DNA of 22,937 nucleotides, taken from positions 1 to 22,937 of IMG/VR virus record IMGVR_UViG_3300017765_000071. The stretch is one strand, 5' to 3'. The translations under genes were made by a program, and so were the position numbers. The notes under the pieces were generated by a model that saw only the letters and a program-made list of their open reading frames with translations, ran no database searches and was not told the DNA's origin. This document shows positions 12,338-21,084 of this stretch, one piece after another. This DNA is from a virus. The stretch's first letter is position 1, and every line of letters starts with the position of its first letter.

Positions 12338-13861
12338 ATGGGATTATTAGATAACGCTACACAAAAAGATTACTACGAAGGAAATAATTATGGCTCTTAT
12401 CAATTTGTATCTCTTCAAGATATAATAACTCAATTTATGGCGGTTTATGTTGGTGAAGATAAAGTTATAAATAAAATAAGCAGAAATGATGTAGCTTTTT
12501 GGGCGCAAAGAGGTTTAGCAGAGTTATCTTTTGATACGTTTAAATCTATAAAAGCTCAACAAATTGATGTTCCACCTAGCTTAACTATGAGGCTGCCTCA
12601 TGACTATGTTAATTATACTCAGGTAAGCTGGGTAGATTCGTCTGGAATAAAACATCCTATATACCCAACAAGCGACAGCTCTAATCCTTTTCAAGTAGAG
12701 CAAGAGGCTGATGGGTCTTACATTTTTAATGTTTCGCTTTCAGATTCATTTAAGCTAAACAAAGATAATGGTTGGATAGTAAATGACCCTAAAATGCTAG
12801 GTCAAGTAGTAGGTTTAAATGACTTTACTGAAGCCTCAGCCAATGATAATGACAAGTTAGTTATTGAGCAGCATTCTACAGATAGACACGCATTTGGATC
12901 TATCGTTACTTATTGTTATCAAAAAATAGATGTTACAGAGTATACTCTTGCTTCACTAGAGGCTACGGCTGTTACAGTTGCCGCTTCTACACAGGTAATT
13001 ACTAGCAATGACACTGAGCCTTATCCTGCCGGAGCTACAACAGGAACTTTTAATACTCCATCAACAACAGTTAGAGTTGGTTTAAGTACAAGCCCACCAT
13101 CAAAACTTCTAGGGCATGATTCATCTTCCGCGGGTGGCGAAACCACAAATAAAAGTGTCGACTACTATGACATAGCATACCTTGAGTGGACGGCTGGTGA
13201 AACAGGTGAAAAAATAATAAATGAAGATTTAGATTTTACAAACATACAAGGAGACGTATACTTAACTATAATATCTATTGCTCCTTGGGTTGACAATAAT
13301 ACTAATGTAATGAGTACTCAGCTTAAAGTTCTTTCAGAAGTTTCTGGAGTAAGGCTAGAATCTCTTTTGCCTACCGGTAAATTAACCTCAACAAACAGCA
13401 AAGAATCTTCTACTTTCACTAATTTTAAGTCTAAAACTCCAGCTGAAAACTCAAGCAACGATGACTATGAAGACGATGTATACTGGCCAAACGAAGGTGA
13501 AAGATATGGTCTTGATCCACAGAGAGCGCAAGTTAACGGATCTTTTTACGTAGACAATAGACTAGGTAAAATTAACTTCAGCTCTAATATCTCTGGAAAA
13601 ACTGTAATATTAGACTACATAAGCGATAGCCTTGGAACTGATGGTGAAATGCAAGTACATAAGTTTGCAGAAGAAGCTATGTATAAATGGATTACATACG
13701 GAGTGTTATCTACTAAATCTAACGTTCCTGAAATTATCGTTAGGAGAGCTAAGAAAGAAAGATTTGCATCTACTAGACAGGCTAAACTAAGATTATCAAA
13801 TATTAAACTAAAAGAAATAACTCAGGTATTAAGAGGTAAGTCGAAACAAATAAAACACTAG
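12338..13861 (+). CDS. Tail adaptor / ring-like connector protein (second)
   Basis: A 507-aa protein. The N-terminal section (about 20-110) is helical, then beta: FVSLQDIITQFMAVYVGEDK, NDVAFWAQRGLAELSFDTF, VPPSLTMRLPHDYVNYTQVSWVD, YPTSDSSNPF. This combination is familiar to me from tail-connector proteins of marine and crAss-like podoviruses. Residues about 205-270 are a Thr/Ser/Pro-rich linker (PYPAGATTGTFNTPSTT), and about 345-380 another. The C-terminal section has GERYGLDPQRAQVNGSFYVDNRLGKI and FSSNISGKTVILDYISDSLG, a beta platform, and ends in a basic helix (VRRAKKERFASTRQAKLRL). It probably forms a ring between the first adaptor and the nozzle. The start ATG follows the previous stop by four bases. 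The long linkers are unusual compared with the rest of the protein. Confidence 0.65.
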   Translation: MGLLDNATQKDYYEGNNYGSYQFVSLQDIITQFMAVYVGEDKVINKISRNDVAFWAQRGLAELSFDTFKSIKAQQIDVPPSLTMRLPHDYVNYTQVSWVDSSGIKHPIYPTSDSSNPFQVEQEADGSYIFNVSLSDSFKLNKDNGWIVNDPKMLGQVVGLNDFTEASANDNDKLVIEQHSTDRHAFGSIVTYCYQKIDVTEYTLASLEATAVTVAASTQVITSNDTEPYPAGATTGTFNTPSTTVRVGLSTSPPSKLLGHDSSSAGGETTNKSVDYYDIAYLEWTAGETGEKIINEDLDFTNIQGDVYLTIISIAPWVDNNTNVMSTQLKVLSEVSGVRLESLLPTGKLTSTNSKESSTFTNFKSKTPAENSSNDDYEDDVYWPNEGERYGLDPQRAQVNGSFYVDNRLGKINFSSNISGKTVILDYISDSLGTDGEMQVHKFAEEAMYKWITYGVLSTKSNVPEIIVRRAKKERFASTRQAKLRLSNIKLKEITQVLRGKSKQIKH

Positions 13862-13864
13862 TAT

Positions 13865-16800
13865 ATGCCAGAAATTAAAAACACTTTCACTCAAGGTAAA
13901 ATGAACAAAGACCTTGACGAAAGATTGATTCCTAATGGACAGTACAGAGATGCGTTGAATATAGAAATTTCAACTTCAGAGGATTCTGACGCTGGTACAG
14001 TGCAGAATATACTAGGTAATGATACAGCTGGAACAATACCTTTGGGCCAAGGATATAAGTGTGTTGGTAGTATTGCTGATGAAAAAAATAATAAGCTCTA
14101 CTGGTTTGCTCACGGTATAAATAGAGATTTAATACTAGAGTACGACCACGAGACTAAGACGTCTAAGTCTATACTTTGTGATCTTTATGGTTTTGATGTA
14201 GAGCCGTTTTTAAAATTTACAGGTAAAAAGATAACAGGTATAAATATCATTGATGATTTTTTATATTGGACAGATGGAGACAACGAGCCCAAGAAGGTAA
14301 ACATTAAAACAGCTCCACATCAGTTTCACCCTGTAGATTCTTTTAGCCATCAGTCAAATCTATTTGTAAACAACGTTAATTTAGGTCATTTAAAAGAAGA
14401 GCACATTACTGTTATTAAAAGAGCTCCGCTTTACGCTCCTTTAATTAAAGTAAATAAAACTCAAGGAGATGAAAAATCAATATTTGAAAAAACTTTTCCT
14501 AGATTTTGTCTTAGATACAAGTACAGAGACGGAGAATACTCTCCGTTTGGACCTTTTACTGATATTGTTTTTTCTCCAAATTTAAAAAACTACAACGTTA
14601 ACGCGGCTTACAATACAGAAGAATTATACAACACAGCTATGTCTAACAATATTGGTAGCATAGATGTAGTTGGTTTTGTTAGAGATGATATACCTAAAGA
14701 CGTAATTGAAATAGATATATTATACAAACAAGAAGATTCTAATGTTATATATTCTGTAGCTAGCATAAGTAAAGCTGATAGTGCTTGGAACACTATAGTA
14801 AACAGCAATGTTGTTGACCAAGGAATTGCGCCAGCTGACACAAATACAATAGATGTTAGAGGTAGCTACACGATAGCTACAGAAAATATATATACAGCTC
14901 TACCAGAAAATCAATTTTTAAGACCTTGGGATAACGTGCCAAGAAACGCCTTGTCTCAAGAGATAATTGGAAATAGACTTGTATATGGTAATTACACCCA
15001 AGGTTATAATATTTCAAACAAACCAAGTTTAACAGGAAATTTAGAAAAAAGAAAATATCTTAGTCCTAATACAAATAAACCTAGTAATATAATTCCATCT
15101 TTAAAGTCTCAAAGAGATTATCAGATAGGAATAGTGTACGGAGATAAATACGGAAGAGAAACACCTGTTTTTACTTCTGAAAACGCAAGTGTTAAAGCCG
15201 GGCATTTTAAAACCGCCGTAGGACTTCTTGCTAGTAATGCAACTTGCTTAAACGTTAGCTTATCTAATTTTATTGGTTTTCCTGACTGGGTGGATTACTA
15301 CAAGTTTTACGTAAAACAAACCTCTGGAGAATACTATAACTTTATAATGGACAGGGCTTATACGCCGGCTAAAACAACTGAGTTTGCAAACGAAGAAAAC
15401 CATATTTGGATTTCTATACCATCTTCAGATAGGAACAAAGTGGAAGAGCAAGACTACATTATTATGAAAAGAGCTGTCGTTGGAGATAACTCAGATCAAA
15501 TACAAAGTGAAAATAGATATAAAGTACTAGGAGTTTCCAACGAAGCTCCAGAATCTATATCTTACGCTTTTCACAGTTTAGGTAGTATAGAAAACAGTGC
15601 GGACGCTCTTACAGCGGCAGATTCTGGTGTGTTTGACGATTCTGACACTAGAATAGATAACGAAAACCAGCAAATAATAAGTATAAGTAAAGCTGCTTGG
15701 ACAGATCCATCTAACAAAGGCTCTCACTTACTCCCACAAGGTGGAGAAAGTTTCAATATAGACAAAAGAAATTTACACATGTCTTGGAAGATAGCTGGAG
15801 GAACTAGCTCTTTAAGATACTCAATAACAAACGTCGAGCTAAAAGACAATGGTACTTACATGCTGACTTTAGCAAAGCCGATTACCTTAGAAGACGCTAC
15901 CTTGGCTAGCGGAACAACAGATGCAACGCTTAAAGATGGTTTAATATTTACTATTGAAAGAAAAGATAAAGTAGACGGAGAAAATTTTTCTGGCAAGTTT
16001 TTTGTTAAACTATTGCAAAACGAATTGTTAAGCGAGCAAATTCTTTCAGATACTTTAGATGTAGATTTTGGAGACTTTGTAATAGCATCTGCTCCTACTT
16101 ATTATATGGCAGATGGCACCAGCCAACATTCATTGCAGGGAGTGACAGGATCTACTTCTACAACTTTCATAAATGCCTACGTAGATACTGACAATGACAA
16201 CATCACGCCTTCAGAAATTCACCAAGGTGGGTCTTTAACCAACACTTACGACGAGTGGGAGGCTTTAACATATCAAAGCCAAGGTAATACTAGAGGATTT
16301 TTTATTGATGCAATGCACATGGCGGCTAGTAACCCTAGCTCAACTAACTACGCTAAGTACGCTGGTCAAGGTTGGATAGGTGGTACAGAAAACGTGGTAT
16401 ATCCAGAAGTAGTATGGTCAGCAAGCTTGCTAGGTAACTATTGGGGTTGGAGAAGATTGGATACAGAGCTAACTACTTTCGACGCTGGAATGAATTTGAT
16501 AGTCAGCTACTACAATAATTCAAACTCGTCCGTACATCCTACTATTGACGGTGGTGGTGAAGTTGGTAGCGCTTTAAGTGGATTAGAAGGTATAATATCT
16601 GCTCAAGAAATACATAGCGTAGGCGTTAGAAGGTGGGCGCAAGACACTATATACGGAGCTAGACAGGCAGACGGAACTTACGAATATGGGGGAAACTATA
16701 TACACTTATCTTACTTAGCGCCAGGAGCTCCGCTGTTACACGATGGAAATATACCTACAGATGTAACAATAAACGGGGAAAATGGAATAGCTAAATATCT

Positions 16801-19800
16801 ACAAGGCATCTGGGGTGGCGGTATATTTTCTAACTCAAATGGATCAACATTAGGTGATAGTAACCTTCAGTTTGTAGAAATGGAGTCTAATCCTAACTCA
16901 GAAAGTGGTGATGATGAAGATGATAATCCAGGAACTCCTGGACCAAGCAACGGCTTTGGTTATGACAATAACTACTATAGCCAGCACAATGGCCAGTGGA
17001 ATCCGACTTGGAATAACGGTAGCAGCTCTATAGATAATTTTGTAGAAAATTTATCTGAAGGCAAAACTTTTAGATTTGTAGGAGACTCTGACGCAACCGA
17101 ATATACAATAATATCGCAAGTAAAAGAAAAACACATATACAACCACACTTCTTGGAGAAGTATGTACTATTACGATGATGACGACATATTACTAAAAGGA
17201 AACAATCCAGACGGTGCAAGCCATAGTGTAGAGCGCGCTGTACTAGCTTGGGCTAACACTGCTGACGCAAGCGGAAATCCTGACAACACCGGATCTGAGT
17301 TTGCTGCAATGAAAACTGCGTTAAAAAACTTTGGCGATAAAAATAATAGAAGAACGTGTTATATAATACACGTAGACAACAATCCTTTGTTGCAATCTTA
17401 TAATCCTATAGAAGGTGGCACTACTAGCACGTCGGGAGTAGGAGCTTTGCCAGACGCTGCACAATCAGTAAACATTGAGTTTGTAACCGCTAATAACCAA
17501 GTTAATACTGGTGAAATAACTAAGTCTCCAATAATATGGGAAGTAGAACCAAAAGACAAAACAGAGTTAGATATTTATTACGAAGCTGGAGACGCTATAC
17601 CTGTTAGATTAACAGAAAAAAACAGAAACGTATTTGCGCCTGAAGGCTGTAGAGTTGAAGTTCCATTTGTTGCGGGTGGACAAGGTGTGTTTAGATACTT
17701 AAGAAGATGGAATAACAATTATCGATTTGAGATAAGAGATATTGGTGGAGGAGATACAGGATTTCCTGCAAATATAAATTATATTGGTCAACCTATTAGA
17801 TTTTATAGAAAAAACGGAGGATACACTACCGGTGTTATAACTGGAGCAATAACTTACACGGCAGACGACACTGTTGTAGGTGCTTTTGAAATAAACACAG
17901 AGATAGATCCAGCTAGACAAATGGGCTTAAGTTGGTTCAACTGTTTTAATTTTGGAAACGGTATAGAGTCAAATAGAATTAGAGACGACTTTAACGCTAT
18001 GCAAATTACTAATGGCGCTAAAGCTTCAGCTACATTAGAAGAGCCTTATCAAGAAGAACAAAGAAAAAATGGATTAATATATTCTGGTATATACAACTCT
18101 AACTCTGCTACAAATAATCTTAATCAGTTTATTATGGCTGAAAAGATTACAAAAGACTTAAATCCTACTTATGGTAGTATTCAAAAGTTGTTTTCAAGAA
18201 GTACAGACTTAGTTGCTTTTTGTGAAGACAAAACTATAAAAATAGTAGCTAATAAAGACGCTCTGTTTAATGCAGATGGAAATCCTCAACTAATATCATC
18301 TTCAAATGTTCTTGGTCAGGCTGTTCCGTTTTCAGGAGATTACGGTATATCTAAAAATCCAGAGTCTTTTGCTTCTGAATCATACAGAGCTTATTTTACA
18401 GATAAACAAAGAGGTGCGGTGCTAAGATTGTCTATGGACGGATTAACTCCTATATCAGACGCTGGAATGCACGATTACTTTAGAGATGCTTTACAAGATT
18501 TCGACATAGAGTGCATAGGTACTTATGACGCGTACAAAAAACAGTACAACTTAACTATTGCTGAAACTTACAAGTCAAACTTAATTAAAAACTCTTTTGT
18601 AAGCAGTGGTGACGAGTCGATAGCTATTAGCGAAGGTCCAGAGTTAGCTTTAAATACAGGTTTAAGTGGAGGCGTAAACTATTCAATCAACGAACACCCT
18701 CCATTTGGCGCTTACGGATCTAATGATTACGGTGGAGATGCTGCTATGCCTATATCAAACAGAAGTCTTGGTCATAAAGTAAAATTAAAACACCATCCAG
18801 CTATTAGTGCTTATTACACCGGAGGAGATCTTCAGCCTGCTTGGGTTGAAGTAGAATACTATTATGACAACGGGTTAGAGTGGACGACTAATACACCTAA
18901 TGATACAAATTTATTTTGGGAAGCTGAACAGCAATATGGTCCTCAAAATCCAGGTGTAGTTGGTGGACAACTAAACAACACTGGTCAAAATTGGTATATA
19001 AATCCAGGAACAAACAACAGCAATACATACGACTCTGCTATAGGTGCTAATACAATTGCAGGCGAGTATTACGGTGAAGAAGAAATAAGCTTTAACGGTA
19101 AAATTAAACTAGAAAAAATAGGTGCTAACAGTGCGTATCTTATGCACACTCTAGACGGTGGAGTTAACTTCATAACTGGCGAGTGGTATATGGTAGATAT
19201 AATTTACGATCAAGCAGATCAAGATCAAAACCTAATAGCTCCTATAATTCAGTACGTGTTAGGATCTAGCGACGCTATAGATCAAGCTAGGCTAAACAAC
19301 AGCGATCATACTTCAGGTGATGACAATTACCCAGAGTTTTCTTTCGGTAGAGTATCTGGACCTAGCGCTGCAAACAGTAACAAAAGCATGCAAACTTTTC
19401 CTGTAGGCAACAATACGTATAGAGCTATATTTCAATATGATTCTAACGATAGTAGTGATGATTTGTTTAAGCTACAGGTATATAACGGATCTTTAGTTGT
19501 AGATACAATTATGTTATGGAAAATTAGTCCAGGTAGCAGTATGACTTCTCCGTCGGGTTGGACTACTAATAACTACAATTGGCAGTCGCCTCACTACATG
19601 GTAGACTTCATAACTGAAAACACGCCTTTTAATGCTAATCCAGACGTTTACTACTTCGATAATTTACTTTGTTTTGACACACCATCAGGCGTAGGAGGAA
19701 CTTACTGGAACCAAGGTGGTGGTAATGCGCTGTGGATTCCCAGCACTAGCAATAGCGACATCACACACACTTTAAGGTTTAAAGTTCAAGAGCTGCCAGC

Positions 19801-21076
19801 GGGCACGCCGTATAGTCCGTCGCCACTAGCTGGAGTTGCTAGAGCAATATTCGCAAATGCAGATGGCCAAGGAGTAAATATTGAAAATATACAAATAGCA
19901 GGAGATTACGAGATAGATCTATACTTTAATAGCACTAGTCCAATAATTAAAGCCCAGCCTAATGGCTCAAACATCTTGGTTGAACCAGCCAGCATAAACT
20001 ACGCTTCACTTCAATTTCGCGCTGACACAGAATTTGGATTTACAGGAGCAATAAGTAATATTTCTGTAAAAAAATCTAATTACTTTATAGGAGGTAGCGT
20101 TGACAATTGGGCGTTCAGTGGTTTTGATTCGACTTTGCAAGATAGTATTATTTGGAACGAGCAATCTAACAGATTTACTTTTAACGTAACTGACGGAATA
20201 ACTAACCCTGTTCAAGTAGAGCAATACTTAGGTGATTTAAAAGAAGATAAAACATACGCATTAAGAATAAAAAATTATCTTACAAACGGCTCTGTTCATG
20301 GCTATTACTTTAATGCAAATGACAAAGGCTTTAGATTTGGTATTTCAAGCACTGCAAGCAGCGAAAACTATAATGTTCAAAGAACATTAGAGATAGCTCC
20401 TAGTCATGGTGGTTTAGCAGAAAGACAAGCTAATGAGCTTCAAGAAACTTTAGTTATATATACTAAAAATCATGCTGTTGTTCAAGGAGATATAGACAAT
20501 ATAACTTTAGCTGTAACACCTTCGAGCAACATAAAAGACAAAACTATTAGCTACAGCGAAGACGTTAAAGGATGGGTTAGTTTTAAATCTTTTATTCCAG
20601 AAAGTGGTGTTAGTTTATCTAAGAATTATTTTACAATGCGACTAGGTACGTTGTACCAACATTACACAGGCCAAGAGTATAATAAGTTTTACAACAACAA
20701 TTATAACTCAACAATAACGGCTGTTCTTAATCAATCTCCTTCTTCTGTAAAATCTTTTAATACTGTAAGTTACGAGGGTACTGATTCAAAAAAACTTGCA
20801 TACGCTCAACACACGCTTGCCGACGGAACAATTATAAGCGATATAAATGCTAGTAACGCTACGGTTGGATTTCAAGATGTTGGTTGGCAAGCCACAAGCA
20901 TATTGACGGATATTGAAACCGGTAGTATATCAGAGTTTATTAAAAAAGAAGGTAAATGGTTTAACTATATAAAAGGAGTTGAACCTATTAAAACAAGCTT
21001 TAGTAAAACCCACAACCAAATAGGAAGCTTAAGCTTTCAAGGACTAGGTGAAATACTAAGTGTAGATCTTGAATAA
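13865..21076 (+). CDS. Giant tail nozzle / stabilization protein (P22 gp10-like core with large insertions)
   Basis: A 2403-aa protein. The N-terminus (FTQGKMNKDLDERLIPNGQYRDALNIEIS, then GTVQNILGND) is the typical opening of podoviral nozzle/stabilization proteins built on a beta-propeller. The core continues through YWFAHG, FLYWTDGDNEPKKVNI, FCLRYKYRDGEYSPFGPFTD and YQIGIVYGDKYGRETPV. A conserved stretch returns at about 1489-1526 (DYGISKNPESFASESYRAYF, TDKQRGAVLRLSMDG). Between about 560 and 1170 lies a Gly/Asn/Tyr/Trp-rich insertion with an acidic, Pro-containing linker at about 1013-1030. Residues about 1580-2220 are beta-sandwich-like segments, three ending in similar strands. The C-terminus has KGWVSFKSFIPESG (about 2235) and EFIKKEGKWFNYIKG (about 2357), also typical of the family. 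There is no signal peptide. The predicted role is to plug and extend the tail, with inserted domains perhaps binding the host surface. Confidence 0.75.
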   Translation: MPEIKNTFTQGKMNKDLDERLIPNGQYRDALNIEISTSEDSDAGTVQNILGNDTAGTIPLGQGYKCVGSIADEKNNKLYWFAHGINRDLILEYDHETKTSKSILCDLYGFDVEPFLKFTGKKITGINIIDDFLYWTDGDNEPKKVNIKTAPHQFHPVDSFSHQSNLFVNNVNLGHLKEEHITVIKRAPLYAPLIKVNKTQGDEKSIFEKTFPRFCLRYKYRDGEYSPFGPFTDIVFSPNLKNYNVNAAYNTEELYNTAMSNNIGSIDVVGFVRDDIPKDVIEIDILYKQEDSNVIYSVASISKADSAWNTIVNSNVVDQGIAPADTNTIDVRGSYTIATENIYTALPENQFLRPWDNVPRNALSQEIIGNRLVYGNYTQGYNISNKPSLTGNLEKRKYLSPNTNKPSNIIPSLKSQRDYQIGIVYGDKYGRETPVFTSENASVKAGHFKTAVGLLASNATCLNVSLSNFIGFPDWVDYYKFYVKQTSGEYYNFIMDRAYTPAKTTEFANEENHIWISIPSSDRNKVEEQDYIIMKRAVVGDNSDQIQSENRYKVLGVSNEAPESISYAFHSLGSIENSADALTAADSGVFDDSDTRIDNENQQIISISKAAWTDPSNKGSHLLPQGGESFNIDKRNLHMSWKIAGGTSSLRYSITNVELKDNGTYMLTLAKPITLEDATLASGTTDATLKDGLIFTIERKDKVDGENFSGKFFVKLLQNELLSEQILSDTLDVDFGDFVIASAPTYYMADGTSQHSLQGVTGSTSTTFINAYVDTDNDNITPSEIHQGGSLTNTYDEWEALTYQSQGNTRGFFIDAMHMAASNPSSTNYAKYAGQGWIGGTENVVYPEVVWSASLLGNYWGWRRLDTELTTFDAGMNLIVSYYNNSNSSVHPTIDGGGEVGSALSGLEGIISAQEIHSVGVRRWAQDTIYGARQADGTYEYGGNYIHLSYLAPGAPLLHDGNIPTDVTINGENGIAKYLQGIWGGGIFSNSNGSTLGDSNLQFVEMESNPNSESGDDEDDNPGTPGPSNGFGYDNNYYSQHNGQWNPTWNNGSSSIDNFVENLSEGKTFRFVGDSDATEYTIISQVKEKHIYNHTSWRSMYYYDDDDILLKGNNPDGASHSVERAVLAWANTADASGNPDNTGSEFAAMKTALKNFGDKNNRRTCYIIHVDNNPLLQSYNPIEGGTTSTSGVGALPDAAQSVNIEFVTANNQVNTGEITKSPIIWEVEPKDKTELDIYYEAGDAIPVRLTEKNRNVFAPEGCRVEVPFVAGGQGVFRYLRRWNNNYRFEIRDIGGGDTGFPANINYIGQPIRFYRKNGGYTTGVITGAITYTADDTVVGAFEINTEIDPARQMGLSWFNCFNFGNGIESNRIRDDFNAMQITNGAKASATLEEPYQEEQRKNGLIYSGIYNSNSATNNLNQFIMAEKITKDLNPTYGSIQKLFSRSTDLVAFCEDKTIKIVANKDALFNADGNPQLISSSNVLGQAVPFSGDYGISKNPESFASESYRAYFTDKQRGAVLRLSMDGLTPISDAGMHDYFRDALQDFDIECIGTYDAYKKQYNLTIAETYKSNLIKNSFVSSGDESIAISEGPELALNTGLSGGVNYSINEHPPFGAYGSNDYGGDAAMPISNRSLGHKVKLKHHPAISAYYTGGDLQPAWVEVEYYYDNGLEWTTNTPNDTNLFWEAEQQYGPQNPGVVGGQLNNTGQNWYINPGTNNSNTYDSAIGANTIAGEYYGEEEISFNGKIKLEKIGANSAYLMHTLDGGVNFITGEWYMVDIIYDQADQDQNLIAPIIQYVLGSSDAIDQARLNNSDHTSGDDNYPEFSFGRVSGPSAANSNKSMQTFPVGNNTYRAIFQYDSNDSSDDLFKLQVYNGSLVVDTIMLWKISPGSSMTSPSGWTTNNYNWQSPHYMVDFITENTPFNANPDVYYFDNLLCFDTPSGVGGTYWNQGGGNALWIPSTSNSDITHTLRFKVQELPAGTPYSPSPLAGVARAIFANADGQGVNIENIQIAGDYEIDLYFNSTSPIIKAQPNGSNILVEPASINYASLQFRADTEFGFTGAISNISVKKSNYFIGGSVDNWAFSGFDSTLQDSIIWNEQSNRFTFNVTDGITNPVQVEQYLGDLKEDKTYALRIKNYLTNGSVHGYYFNANDKGFRFGISSTASSENYNVQRTLEIAPSHGGLAERQANELQETLVIYTKNHAVVQGDIDNITLAVTPSSNIKDKTISYSEDVKGWVSFKSFIPESGVSLSKNYFTMRLGTLYQHYTGQEYNKFYNNNYNSTITAVLNQSPSSVKSFNTVSYEGTDSKKLAYAQHTLADGTIISDINASNATVGFQDVGWQATSILTDIETGSISEFIKKEGKWFNYIKGVEPIKTSFSKTHNQIGSLSFQGLGEILSVDLE

Positions 21077-21084
21077 ATAAAAAC

